Source of the DNA: Desulfamplus sp964425195
Lineage (GTDB): Bacteria > Desulfobacterota > Desulfobacteria > Desulfobacterales > Desulfobacteraceae
Assembly: GCA_964425195.1 (NCBI GenBank)
Contig: CAYRLG010000001.1
Location: forward strand, 62,001 to 126,000
Reading direction: 5' to 3'
Length of the DNA: 64,000 nt
Below, one piece after another: positions 50,618 through 59,342 of this stretch. Both the position numbers and the translations under genes were made by a program. Every line of letters begins with the position of its first letter. Positions within the stretch are counted from its first letter, which is position 1. The notes below the pieces were generated by a model that worked only from the letters and a program-made list of their open reading frames with translations, had not been told where the DNA came from and made no database searches.

Positions 50618-53077
50618 ATGGTTCAAATCGATCTTTCAGACTTTAAGGAGTCTATCTGCTCTATTCTAAAATATGGATTTGGAAAACCCATTGAAGAGGC
50701 TGGCAGAGTTGATATATTTAACGCCTTATGCTTTGTGGTACGACGTTATATGATTGACATTAAAATTGAGACAGAGAAAAGATACCGTAATAATGATGCA
50801 AAACGGATGCACTATATCTCAATGGAGTTTTTAACAGGTCCTCTTTTAGCAAATAACCTCATAAACCTTGGTATTTATGAAGAGTGTCAAAATATTGTAA
50901 ACTCTATATGTGATGAATTCTCAATGGGAATAAACTTTGATGAACTTATTGAGTTTGAACCAGATCCAGCTTTAGGTAACGGAGGACTTGGTCGTTTGGC
51001 AGCCTGCTTTTTGGACTCTCTTGCTACACTTAACATGCCAGGTTTTGGATATGGTATTAATTACGATTATGGGCTTTTTCGCCAAAGCATTGTAGGTGGT
51101 TATCAACGGGAAAGACCAGATTTCTGGTTTAATAAAACATCCCCATGGCTTATGAGGATGTTTGGAGAAAAGTGTAGAGTGCCAGTCTTTGGTAGAATCG
51201 AAGAGAGTGAAGATATGTACGGAGAGTACAACCCTATGTGGGTGGAGTGGAAGTTGATTGTAGGAAGACCACATGACATTGCAGTTGTTGGATATGGAGG
51301 TAAAACTGTCAACAGACTTAGGCTCTTTTCTGCATGGGCATCTGAAGATTTTGATATGCGAATTTTTAATGAAGGAGACTATTATAAAGCTGTTGAAGAT
51401 AAGATTCAGTTTGAGAACATATCTAAAATTCTATATCCCTCTGACTCAAAAGAGGTTGGCAAAGAGTTACGGTTGGTTCAAGAATATTTTCTTGTTGCCT
51501 GTGCAATCCACGATATAATATCAATCTACCTTAAAACTCATAAGACCTTTGATAAATTCCATGAGAAAGTTGCAATTCAGCTCAACGATACGCACCCTGC
51601 CCTAACTGTTGCGGAGCTTATGCGTTCTTTGATAGACCTTCATTGTCTTGAGTGGGATGATGCTTGGAAAATAACAACAAAAACACTTAGTTATACTAAC
51701 CATACATTAATGCCCGAAGCGTTAGAGACATGGGCAGGCTCTATCGTAAAAAAAGTAATCCCCAGACATCTTCAGATTATCCACGAGATAAACCGCCGAT
51801 TTCTTTCAATGGTTGAACAAAAATATCCTAATGACCAAGAACGTTTGGCAAGGATGTCAATTGTTGAGCAGTTCGATGGCGGAGAAAATATCAGAATGGC
51901 ACACCTTGCTATTGTTGGGAGTCACTCTGTAAATGGAGTTGCACAGATACACTCAGAACTTGTTAAAAAAAATCTTGTGCCAGATTTTTATGAACTATGG
52001 TCTGATAAATTCAACAATAAGACCAATGGTGTAACTCCAAGAAGATGGATTCTTAAAGCTAACCATGGTTTATCTCAACTTATTTGCGATGCAATAGGTG
52101 ACAGATGGATATCTGATTTAGACCAGCTAAGAGAACTTGAAAAATTTTATAATGATTCAGCATTTCTTAAGGAGATTCAAAGGGTTAAACGATCTAATAA
52201 AGTTCAACTTGCCAATATTATTAAAAATACACATAATTTTTTTCTTACAATAGACCCAGATTCAATATTTGATATACATGCAAAAAGGCTTCATGAGTAT
52301 AAACGTCAGCTTCTAAATGTTATGAATATTATTCACACCTTTTTTATGATAAGGCACGAAGGGCTGACTCCCCCCTGCCCAAGGACATTTATCTTTGCTG
52401 GAAAAGCAGCCCCGGGTTACTTTATGGCAAAACTTGTAATCCGCTTGATCCATGGAGTTGCAGATGTCATAAATAACGATGGACTTGCAAAACAGTGGCT
52501 AAAGGTTCTGTTTATTCCAGATTATAGGGTATCTCTTGCTGAAAAGATCATTCCAGCCGCAGATGTAAGTGAGCAGATATCAACAGCTGGTATGGAGGCA
52601 TCAGGAACAGGGAACATGAAGTTTGCCATGAATGGAGCATTGACCATTGGCACATTTGATGGGGCAAACATTGAAATTGCTCAAGAGGTGGGAGAGGAGA
52701 ATATCTATATTTTCGGACATAAAGTAGAAGATATCCCAAATCTTAGAGAGTCATTCAATGCAAACGAGTGGCTTGAAAGTGACACTTATCTTAAACGGGT
52801 GGTTGCCTCATTTGATTCTGATATTTTCTGCTCAAAAGAGTCGGGTATTTTTAAACCTATTCACTACTCATTGGTTAATGGTGGTGATTACTACTGCCAT
52901 ATAGCTGATTTCAAACCATATAGCGATACCCAAAACAGAATTGCCAATGATTATGTCAATAAAACGTTATGGGCACAAAAATCTCTTATCAATACCGCCA
53001 GAACTGGAAAGTTTTCAAGTGATAGAACTATAAGAGAGTATGCTAAAGATATCTGGCGTATTTATCCTCAACTATAA
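50618..53077 (+). CDS. glgP: Glycogen/alpha-glucan phosphorylase
   Basis: Phosphorolysis of alpha-1,4-glucan to glucose-1-phosphate; PLP enzyme. 819 residues, full family length. LGNGGLGRLAACFLDSLAT (around 106-125), AIQLNDTHPAL, VTPRRWI, KRLHEYKRQLLN and the PLP-site signature EASGTGNMKFAMNGAL with the PLP lysine in GNMK are all present, then GTFDGANIEI. It starts at the base right after the rfbD stop, so the two genes are co-translated. The linkage of glucose-1-phosphate release to dTDP-rhamnose formation is biochemically reasonable but it is inference. Confidence 0.96.
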   Translation: MVQIDLSDFKESICSILKYGFGKPIEEAGRVDIFNALCFVVRRYMIDIKIETEKRYRNNDAKRMHYISMEFLTGPLLANNLINLGIYEECQNIVNSICDEFSMGINFDELIEFEPDPALGNGGLGRLAACFLDSLATLNMPGFGYGINYDYGLFRQSIVGGYQRERPDFWFNKTSPWLMRMFGEKCRVPVFGRIEESEDMYGEYNPMWVEWKLIVGRPHDIAVVGYGGKTVNRLRLFSAWASEDFDMRIFNEGDYYKAVEDKIQFENISKILYPSDSKEVGKELRLVQEYFLVACAIHDIISIYLKTHKTFDKFHEKVAIQLNDTHPALTVAELMRSLIDLHCLEWDDAWKITTKTLSYTNHTLMPEALETWAGSIVKKVIPRHLQIIHEINRRFLSMVEQKYPNDQERLARMSIVEQFDGGENIRMAHLAIVGSHSVNGVAQIHSELVKKNLVPDFYELWSDKFNNKTNGVTPRRWILKANHGLSQLICDAIGDRWISDLDQLRELEKFYNDSAFLKEIQRVKRSNKVQLANIIKNTHNFFLTIDPDSIFDIHAKRLHEYKRQLLNVMNIIHTFFMIRHEGLTPPCPRTFIFAGKAAPGYFMAKLVIRLIHGVADVINNDGLAKQWLKVLFIPDYRVSLAEKIIPAADVSEQISTAGMEASGTGNMKFAMNGALTIGTFDGANIEIAQEVGEENIYIFGHKVEDIPNLRESFNANEWLESDTYLKRVVASFDSDIFCSKESGIFKPIHYSLVNGGDYYCHIADFKPYSDTQNRIANDYVNKTLWAQKSLINTARTGKFSSDRTIREYAKDIWRIYPQL

Positions 53078-53142
53078 AATAGTTCTCCTCTATGGCATAT
53101 CTATTATCCTCGATTTCCCTTGAGATTTTTCTCGAATAGATA

Positions 53143-53163
53143 TATTAAATGAAGCATTTAATA
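53143..53163. promoter_or_regulatory. Palindromic operator candidate upstream of the TetR gene
   Basis: A perfect 9-3-9 palindrome (TATTAAATG, AAG, CATTTAATA). Immediately to its left is another perfect inverted repeat, ATATCTATT at 53097-53105 and AATAGATAT at 53135-53143, and a TATAAT hexamer follows at 53185-53190. TetR regulators usually bind such palindromes at their own promoter. Confidence 0.55.
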
Positions 53164-53205
53164 GATACTAAATGATATTCAAAATATAATAATTAAGGGG
53201 AAATA

Positions 53206-53838
53206 ATGGGAATACACGAAAGAAAGCAGAGAGAAAAAGAGCAGCGGCGGAAACAGATAATGGAGGCTGCAAGAAAAGTTTTTTCTGCAAAAGGTTTTAA
53301 TCGAGCTACAATGGAGGAGATTGCAGGAGAAGCAGAGTTAAGTCCTGGTACTCTATACCTATACTTTAAAAATAAAGAGGAGCTTCACACATCTCTATCA
53401 ATTGACATTCTTGAGTATATCACTTCACAGATGAAAAAATTTATTAATCGTCAAGATATAAATGCTGAAGAGAAGATGCACCTATTAAAAGATACTTTTA
53501 TGGATGTGTATGAATATGATCCTATGGTACTTATTAATCTGTTCCATCTTCAATCTGGTGAAACCTTGACAAATCTCTCTGCTGAAGTTCTTGAAGAGCT
53601 AAAACAAACTTCTGCTGACGCCCTTTACGCAATAACCTCTGTTGTAACAGAAGGCATTGAACAAGGTCTGTTTGTAGATAAACATCCTGTAGCTCTGGCT
53701 GATATTATCTGGGCAACCTATTCAGGAGTTGTGCTATGGGTTGACAGTAAACGTCTTTTAAACAATGAAAAAGATTTTGTAAAGCAGACTCTTGATATTG
53801 CTTTTGAGATAATGGTCAATGGTTTTAAAGTGAAATAG
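53206..53838 (+). CDS. TetR family transcriptional regulator
   Basis: 210 residues. N-terminal TetR_N helix-turn-helix (about 12-60): ARKVFSAKGFNRATMEEIAGEAELSPGTLYLYF holds the AxxVFxxxGFxxTTxxxIA and SxGTLYxYF consensus. A highly charged N-terminal tail (KQREKEQRRKQ) precedes it. The C-terminal helical domain (about 70-210) is the ligand/dimerisation part, of unknown effector. Ribosome site AAGGGG. It is likely autoregulated through the palindrome 43 bp before the start. The neighbouring genes give no clear target. Confidence 0.9.
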   Translation: MGIHERKQREKEQRRKQIMEAARKVFSAKGFNRATMEEIAGEAELSPGTLYLYFKNKEELHTSLSIDILEYITSQMKKFINRQDINAEEKMHLLKDTFMDVYEYDPMVLINLFHLQSGETLTNLSAEVLEELKQTSADALYAITSVVTEGIEQGLFVDKHPVALADIIWATYSGVVLWVDSKRLLNNEKDFVKQTLDIAFEIMVNGFKVK

Positions 53839-53926
53839 CAGAAAAATCAGAGTGATAGTAGTAGGAAACTTATATTTTCTTTTTGTTTCCTACAATAACA
53901 ACATTTAAAATAAAAATAGGGTATAT

Positions 53927-54358
53927 ATGGCACACATTGATGCTGGCCACTATGCAAATAAACACCAAAATAGAGCAATAGATATCCAAATAGCAACAAC
54001 TCTTAAACAAGAGACAACAAACAGCACCATAACTTGTGCAAAATTACACAATATTGCCAAAAGTTTAGAAGTCAAGCCTAAAGATATTGGTATTCAGGCA
54101 GATTTACTTGAGTTGAGGCTAAAGGAGTGCTCTCTTGGACTCTTTGGATACGAGCCTAATGGTAAAAATTTTAATAAAGATATTCAAATTTCAGATCAAC
54201 TCTCTTCTGAGATTAGAAGAATTGCAACCAATGGCAGAACAAGCTGTATCCAATGTTGGGAAGTCGCTTCAAAGCTAAATATTGAAAAAATGGATATCGG
54301 TTCAGCATGTGAAAAGATGGGGATAAAGATTAAAAATTGTCAATTAGGGGCTTTTTAA
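53927..54358 (+). CDS. Unknown protein made of a duplicated Cys-containing domain
   Basis: 143 residues. It is built from two similar halves: TCAKLHNIAKSLEVKPKDIGIQ...KECSLGLFGY and SCIQCWEVASKLNIEKMDIGSA...KNCQLGAF. The pattern is C-x-x-x-x-x-I/V-A-x-x-L-x-V/I-x-x-x-D-I-G...K-x-C-x-L-G-x-F in both, with a helix-turn-helix-like hydrophobic spacing. The starting residues are His-rich (AHIDAGHYANKHQNR). Two Cys per repeat may bind a metal. I recall similar proteins in other sulfate reducers, function unknown. Confidence 0.72.
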   Translation: MAHIDAGHYANKHQNRAIDIQIATTLKQETTNSTITCAKLHNIAKSLEVKPKDIGIQADLLELRLKECSLGLFGYEPNGKNFNKDIQISDQLSSEIRRIATNGRTSCIQCWEVASKLNIEKMDIGSACEKMGIKIKNCQLGAF

Positions 54359-54444
54359 CTCTTTAGTTTTGAATTATTAAATTCTATGTTGATATATTGT
54401 GATATTTTGGTTTAGCGATATTTAATTGATTCTGAACAAATAGA

Positions 54445-54801
54445 TTACAACGTTAAATATTTAGATTGAGAACGTTTCTTTCTTTTTTGCTTCTGTTTTC
54501 TTAGTTTGATAATTTTACCTACCTTTTTTATGGAAGTTTGAGCAGAATTTATAAGTTCAATTTGCTCTACAAGTCTTCTCATAGCAAGAAACCTGTTAAG
54601 GTGTTGAGACCTTTCAGATCCGCATTTAACAACAATACCAGTGGGGATATGCTTTAAAAATACTGCAGAGGAGGTTTTGTTCACCTTTTGACCGCCTCTG
54701 CCTGACGATCTTATAAATTTCTCTTCAATATCATCTTTAACAATACCAGCAGCAGCAATTCTATTTTCAAGCTCATCAATTTTCTCTTTAGATGGTCCCA
54801 T
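54445..54801 (-). CDS. Release-factor-like GGQ-domain protein
   Basis: 118 residues corresponding to the peptidyl-hydrolase domain of class I release factors without codon-recognition domains. SGRGGQKVNKTSSAVFLKH holds the GGQ motif, followed by HIPTGIVVKC and RSQHLNRFLAMRRL, as in ArfB-like and mitochondrial RF-like proteins. The C-terminus is a Lys/Arg-rich tail (KLRKQKQKRKKRSQSK), similar in kind to the tail that ArfB inserts in the mRNA tunnel. Likely rescues stalled ribosomes. ArfB is slightly longer (about 140). Confidence 0.85.
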   Translation of the reverse strand: MGPSKEKIDELENRIAAAGIVKDDIEEKFIRSSGRGGQKVNKTSSAVFLKHIPTGIVVKCGSERSQHLNRFLAMRRLVEQIELINSAQTSIKKVGKIIKLRKQKQKRKKRSQSKYLTL

Positions 54802-54886
54802 CTCACTTAACTTAAATCACCATTTCTTAAATCTATGGGTTTGCATTATCAGCTTTAAGTTTTAAAATAGCTTCTTATAAAAATTA

Positions 54887-56089
54887 TCACAAATGAGTTT
54901 TAACCTTTTTCCAATCAGTAATTAACTCATAATTGCCACTTTTAAGTATAGTAAAATATACCTTATCGAGTCCTTGATGATTTTTTACACTATAATTTAA
55001 GTTAGCCCCTATTCCTAAATCAACATCTTTTAGAGATTCTGCTGTTTCTATAAACCTCTCACGAGTAACATTTTTGCCCATTTGGTTTAATATCCATACC
55101 AGAGTTTTTGCGTTTATAAAACCTTCAAGACTGACAAAATTTGGAACAACATCAGGGTTATCTTTTCTGATATATTTTGCAAGATAGTTTCTATACTCCT
55201 CAATACCAGAAAGATCAGATTCAGGAGGGGGAACAACTTGAGTTACAATAACACCATCACTATCGCTTCCTGTACCCAGCATATATGCAAGTTTGTTAGC
55301 TCCTACAAATGATATACAATGAAAATAGGGATCAAATCCTGACCATTTTGCACCCATAATAAAACGGGCAGTTGGAGCATAAACTCCAATTATCACAACA
55401 ACCTCTGGGTCAGATTGACGAATAGCTTTCAGAGCAGGTCCCACATCTTCTGTCCCTCGCTCATAACTTGCCTGAACAACTGGTTTCGAATTATATTTGG
55501 CAAGAGCAAACTCAACTCCTTGTAATCCAGTAATTCCAAAATCGTCATTCTGATATAAAACAGCAATCTTACGCAATCCCATATCTTCCCAAAAATGAGA
55601 TATAATTCCATACGCCTCTTCATAATAGGAGGCTCTTATATTAAAAATATAACGTCTTACAGGTGTTCTTAGTGCCTCTGCTCCTGTAAATAGACCTATT
55701 AACGGTACACCAGCTTGTTCCACAATAGGAGCTGCTTTAAGGCTTGTAGGCGTTCCAACATAACAGGCAAGAGCAAAAACCTTATCTTCATTGATAAGTT
55801 TATTGGTATTTTTAACACATGCTTCAGGAGCATAACTATCATTATATGCCACAACTCTTATTTTTCTGCCATGAACTCCACCTTGCTCGTTTATTGCATT
55901 TATGTATGCCATAAAGCCATTGAGTGTCTCTGTACCAAGATATGAAGCATGTCCCTCCAATGCAAGGGAAGAACCAATTAGTATCTCTGTATCAGTTACT
56001 CCAACTTCAGCATTTACATAAGATATATTAAACAAAATGACAATAGCCATAATAACGGCAAACTTCACAGATCGTTTTTTGCTCTCCAT
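54887..56089 (-). CDS. Branched-chain amino-acid-type ABC substrate-binding protein
   Basis: 400 residues from the ATG at 56089 (the frame is open from a GTG at 56101, but GGAG sits ideally for the ATG). Signal peptide with hydrophobic FAVIMAIVILFNISYVNA. Periplasmic-binding fold type I: TDTEILIGSSLALEGHASYLG, GVHGRKIRVVAYNDSYAPEACV, VFALACYVGTPTSLKAAPIVE and YQNDDFGITGLQGVE are the LivJ/K-type strands. No transporter genes (livHMGF) lie nearby, so the protein may be a sensor partner or serve a distant transporter. It follows dsrN by 78 bp in the same direction. Confidence 0.88.
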   Translation of the reverse strand: MESKKRSVKFAVIMAIVILFNISYVNAEVGVTDTEILIGSSLALEGHASYLGTETLNGFMAYINAINEQGGVHGRKIRVVAYNDSYAPEACVKNTNKLINEDKVFALACYVGTPTSLKAAPIVEQAGVPLIGLFTGAEALRTPVRRYIFNIRASYYEEAYGIISHFWEDMGLRKIAVLYQNDDFGITGLQGVEFALAKYNSKPVVQASYERGTEDVGPALKAIRQSDPEVVVIIGVYAPTARFIMGAKWSGFDPYFHCISFVGANKLAYMLGTGSDSDGVIVTQVVPPPESDLSGIEEYRNYLAKYIRKDNPDVVPNFVSLEGFINAKTLVWILNQMGKNVTRERFIETAESLKDVDLGIGANLNYSVKNHQGLDKVYFTILKSGNYELITDWKKVKTHL

Positions 56090-56129
56090 TCTTCTCTCCA
56101 CATAAATGTAAATCCAACAAATTTAGAAT

Positions 56130-56164
56130 GGGCATCGCCCCTTAAAACTCTTTACCCAAAAGAG
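56130..56164 (-). terminator. Two small hairpins after dsrN
   Basis: CTCTTT...AAAGAG (56148-56164, 5-nt loop) and GGGC-ATC-GCCC (56130-56140) lie between dsrN and the binding-protein gene. No long T run follows on the minus strand, so they may only attenuate transcription or mark mRNA processing. Confidence 0.25.
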
Positions 56165-56167
56165 CTA

Positions 56168-57640
56168 TTAGTTGTTAATTATATTTAACTTCTTATATTC
56201 TATAGCTTTTCTAATTATTGAATCTGCCCACGTAGACGTACAGGAGGCAAGGGTATGAGTATAAGTTCCTAAAACATTATTTTTAAAAAAACCATCTTTC
56301 TTAGCAATAATTCCCTTTCCTCTAACCATTGCAAAAGCCATATCCTCCTCTTTGTAGTCAATATCTATAATATGGGAGTATCTAAATTCATGTCCTCTTA
56401 TAGTTTCACCCACTTCAAAAAAAGGATTTTTATTGATAACTTTTACTTCTGTATATCCATGTCCAACAGGTCTTTCAGAGAGCCCAAAGCTCAAAGGTAG
56501 AATATCAGCCATTGGATAAAGAGTCCCATTAAGGGTAAGGCTTCTGCCAAGAAATATAAGTCCACCGCATTCAGCATAAATAGGCAGCCCTTTTTGTGCA
56601 AGAGCTTTCAGTTCATTTCTAAAAGAGATGTTGTCCGCAAGTTGAGCAGCGTGAGTTTCAGGAAAACCTCCTCCCATATAGATTGCATCCACATCTGGGA
56701 CATGACTCTCACTTAGTGGACTAATAAGTTTTAAGGTTGCCCCTTTTTTCTCAAGAATTTCTAAATTATCTGGGTAGTAGAACTGAAATGCTGAATCTCG
56801 TATGATACCAATAACCGGTTTATTATCAAAGCAGTCATCAGACACCATATAGTTATTTAAGTTTAGGTGATATTTACAATTTGATAATTCTATACTTCCA
56901 TTTTTACTATCTGATTGCAAAATAGAGTGGTTATTGGCAAAGCTGAGACATGCCTGATAAAGAAGGTCTAAATCTATGCAAGATTTTGCTACTTTTGCTG
57001 CTGATTCAATTGACTGTAGTGCAAGAAGATGCTCTGCAGATGGGATAAGTCCCATGTGCCTTTCTGGAAAATCGTCAGCACTTAACTTAGGAACAGAGCC
57101 AAAAACAGGGATATTACAGAATCGTTTAATATTATCGCGTACTTTCCCCTCATGTCGTTTTCCTGCCACCTGATTTAAAATAACACCCATAATATTAACG
57201 TGTGGATCAAAATGGATACAACCCATTAACAAGGCAGCCATCGTTCTTGTGCTCTTTGTACAGTCAAGAACAAGAACAATAGGCAAGTTAAGAAGCTTTG
57301 CTATTTCTGCAGTGCTTGTATGTCCATCAGTATCTATACCATCATAAAGCCCTCGATTACCCTCAACAAGAGAGATGTCAGCAAAAGATGAATTTTTAAT
57401 AAAAGATTGTTTAACTTGGGAAGGGGTACACAGGAAAGTATCAAGATTGTAACAGGGGCGACCGGCTGCCTGTGCAAGCCAGCCGGCATCAATATAATCT
57501 GGCCCTTTTTTGAAAGGTGCGATTCTAATATCAAGGTTTCGCCATGCAGCAGCAATCCCAAGGGATATAACAGTTTTACCGGTGCCACCTTTTAGTCCGG
57601 CAATTACAAGTCCGGGGATTTGTTTATCATTAGACTGCAT
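56168..57640 (-). CDS. dsrN: Cobyrinate a,c-diamide synthase type protein, DsrN
   Basis: 490 residues, CobB/CbiA family. N-terminal P-loop part (LKGGTGKTVISLGIAA, FKKGPDYIDAGWL) and a C-terminal glutamine amidotransferase-like part with AECGGLIFLGRSL (nucleophilic Cys) and GHEFRYSH. The enzyme amidates two carboxylates in cobyrinate with glutamine and ATP. When located behind dsrABD such genes are called dsrN and are proposed to amidate the siroheme of the sulfite reductase. No other cobalamin genes are in the window, which favours dsrN. It starts 48 bp after dsrD. Confidence 0.88.
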   Translation of the reverse strand: MQSNDKQIPGLVIAGLKGGTGKTVISLGIAAAWRNLDIRIAPFKKGPDYIDAGWLAQAAGRPCYNLDTFLCTPSQVKQSFIKNSSFADISLVEGNRGLYDGIDTDGHTSTAEIAKLLNLPIVLVLDCTKSTRTMAALLMGCIHFDPHVNIMGVILNQVAGKRHEGKVRDNIKRFCNIPVFGSVPKLSADDFPERHMGLIPSAEHLLALQSIESAAKVAKSCIDLDLLYQACLSFANNHSILQSDSKNGSIELSNCKYHLNLNNYMVSDDCFDNKPVIGIIRDSAFQFYYPDNLEILEKKGATLKLISPLSESHVPDVDAIYMGGGFPETHAAQLADNISFRNELKALAQKGLPIYAECGGLIFLGRSLTLNGTLYPMADILPLSFGLSERPVGHGYTEVKVINKNPFFEVGETIRGHEFRYSHIIDIDYKEEDMAFAMVRGKGIIAKKDGFFKNNVLGTYTHTLASCTSTWADSIIRKAIEYKKLNIINN

Positions 57641-57688
57641 GTAATTATTAAGGGCTTTAATAAACTAAAGTTTTCACTTAAGCCTAAT

Positions 57689-57946
57689 TTAAGCTTCACC
57701 CTCAGAACTGTGCTGTTTTCCAGCACCTTTAAGTCCATACATTGTGGTACTTCCACTTGACCAATATTCTAAAACGCCATCAGTTACAAGGGCATTTACA
57801 ACTTTCTTAATATCTCTAAGTTTATCATCTGGGAAAATATCCTGAAAGTCATTAAAATAAAATTTGGATTTAGTCTTTGATTTTTTTGTCATAAAATCAA
57901 CAACCGCTTGGGTTGCTGCTTCTTTGTTGGAAAGAAGTTCACTCAT
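57689..57946 (-). CDS. dsrD: DsrD, small winged-helix protein of the dsr locus
   Basis: 85 residues with a winged-helix fold: the helices around AATQAVVDFMTKK, FYFNDFQDIF and LRDIKKVVNALV and the wing YWSSGSTTMYGL are typical. DsrD is found in reductively acting sulfite reducers and is reported to stimulate DsrAB. AAGGGGG precedes the ATG. It is separated from dsrB by 231 bp containing strong RNA structures, unlike the 16-bp gap between dsrA and dsrB. Confidence 0.93.
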   Translation of the reverse strand: MSELLSNKEAATQAVVDFMTKKSKTKSKFYFNDFQDIFPDDKLRDIKKVVNALVTDGVLEYWSSGSTTMYGLKGAGKQHSSEGEA

Positions 57947-58017
57947 TGTAAATTCCCCCTTATTTGTTATCTTTAAAGTTCTCTTATTTTTAGAACTGTA
58001 TTTTTTTTAAGCATAAT

Positions 58018-58100
58018 AGCCGAAGAGCCTTAACTTAAAACTGTTAGCAGGCAACTTCGGCTTAGATAATTTCAGTTTTTAAAATATTTATCCTGCTAAC
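58018..58100 (-). promoter_or_regulatory. Interleaved stem-loops in the dsrB-dsrD spacer
   Basis: Two perfect stems have their arms interleaved: GTTAGCAGG at 58043-58051 with 58092-58100 (9 bp) and AGCCGAAG at 58018-58025 with 58055-58062 (8 bp, extendable by GCC/GGC over an internal loop). They can form an H-type pseudoknot, or, if the extension is used, exclude each other. On the transcript they lie after dsrB and before the dsrD ribosome site. The following bases are not U-rich, so it is not a classical terminator. Confidence 0.6.
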
Positions 58101-58177
58101 AACAACTTAAATTCCATGGTATTTAAAGGTAACCATAGATAGTAACAAGATAATTATAATTTAATATAAAAAACTGA

Positions 58178-59326
58178 TTAGAACTTAAACTGTGTTGACT
58201 GACGCCATGACATATATGCCTGCTGACGGAAGTCATCAATCAAGTGGTGAGTAAACTCAAGTTCACATTTTTCAAAGAATTTTTCCCAGCCAATTCTCTC
58301 TGCCCAGTCTCCTAAACGCTCATATTTATTAGCATCATTTGCATAAGCGTTAACAATCTTAGTAATTGCATCTGTCATAGATGGCCATCTTGGCATCTCA
58401 TTTGGAATAAATGCAACAACAACTTTTGAGAATTTTGGATCACTAATTCTGTTAGAAACCTTTCCACCAGCCATAAGAACAATACCATCACCTTCTGTAT
58501 CAGCAAGAGGAAGAGATGGACACATTGTATAGCAGTTACCGCAGAACATACAACGCTCATTCTTGATCTCTACAGACTTAACTTCTGTTCCGTCATCAAG
58601 TTTCACTTTTGCTGGTTTTATAGCGGCGGTTGGACATGCAGAAATCGCAAGAGGAATCTCGCAAAGTCTATCAAGATATTCATGGTCAATCATTGGTGGT
58701 TTTCTGTGATAGCCAAGAATAGCGATATCAGAGCAGTGAACAGCACCACACATATTTAGACAACATGCCATAGATACACGAAGCTGTGCTGGCATTCTCA
58801 TTTTTTGGAAATCTTCAAAAAGAACGTCCATAGTAGCTTTTACAGTACCAGAAGCATCTGATGCAGGTGTGTGGCAGTGAATCCAGCCCTGTGTATGAAC
58901 GATGTTTGTGATACCAGCTCCAGTACCACCTATTGGGAACTTAAAGCTACCGCCTGGGAATTTACGGCTTTTTAGATCGTTCTTTAAAGGCTCAACTTTA
59001 TCTTTTGAATCAACCATAAACTCAATATTATTTCTGGTTGTAAAGCGGACATGACCATTACAGTGTTTGTCAGCAATATCACAGATCTCGTTTATGTGAG
59101 TTGTACTCATCAAACGTGCACCACCAACTCTTACTGTATAAACTTCGTCTCCAGACTCTGCAACGTGCACAAGTACACCTGGCTCAAGTATTTCGTGGTG
59201 AGACCATTTGCCTTTATTTTTTTTGATTACTTCAGGATAAAACTCTTCATAATGTCTGGGACCAATATCAGTGATACGGTTTTCCAAAGGTTTTTCTGGA
59301 TTATAACCAGATGATATAAATGCCAT
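58178..59326 (-). CDS. dsrB: Dissimilatory sulfite reductase subunit beta
   Basis: 382 residues. Catalyses, with DsrA, the reduction of sulfite toward sulfide or the DsrC trisulfide. HVRFTTRNNIEFMV and GGTGAGITNIVHTQGWIHCHTPA are conserved; the siroheme/4Fe-4S ligands are in ACCLNMCGAVHC, and the ferredoxin-like insert has CMFCGNCYTMCPSLPLAD. Length agrees with the family. The ATG has AGGAGAGGAG-type site overlapping the dsrA end region, the gap to dsrA being 16 bp. Confidence 0.98.
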   Translation of the reverse strand: MAFISSGYNPEKPLENRITDIGPRHYEEFYPEVIKKNKGKWSHHEILEPGVLVHVAESGDEVYTVRVGGARLMSTTHINEICDIADKHCNGHVRFTTRNNIEFMVDSKDKVEPLKNDLKSRKFPGGSFKFPIGGTGAGITNIVHTQGWIHCHTPASDASGTVKATMDVLFEDFQKMRMPAQLRVSMACCLNMCGAVHCSDIAILGYHRKPPMIDHEYLDRLCEIPLAISACPTAAIKPAKVKLDDGTEVKSVEIKNERCMFCGNCYTMCPSLPLADTEGDGIVLMAGGKVSNRISDPKFSKVVVAFIPNEMPRWPSMTDAITKIVNAYANDANKYERLGDWAERIGWEKFFEKCELEFTHHLIDDFRQQAYMSWRQSTQFKF

Positions 59327-59342
59327 TGTGATTCTCCTCTCC

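Noticed and set aside
56168..57640. Cobalamin synthesis gene cluster
   Set aside because: Only one CobB/CbiA-type gene is present and it is placed directly behind dsrD, so dsrN is the better name.
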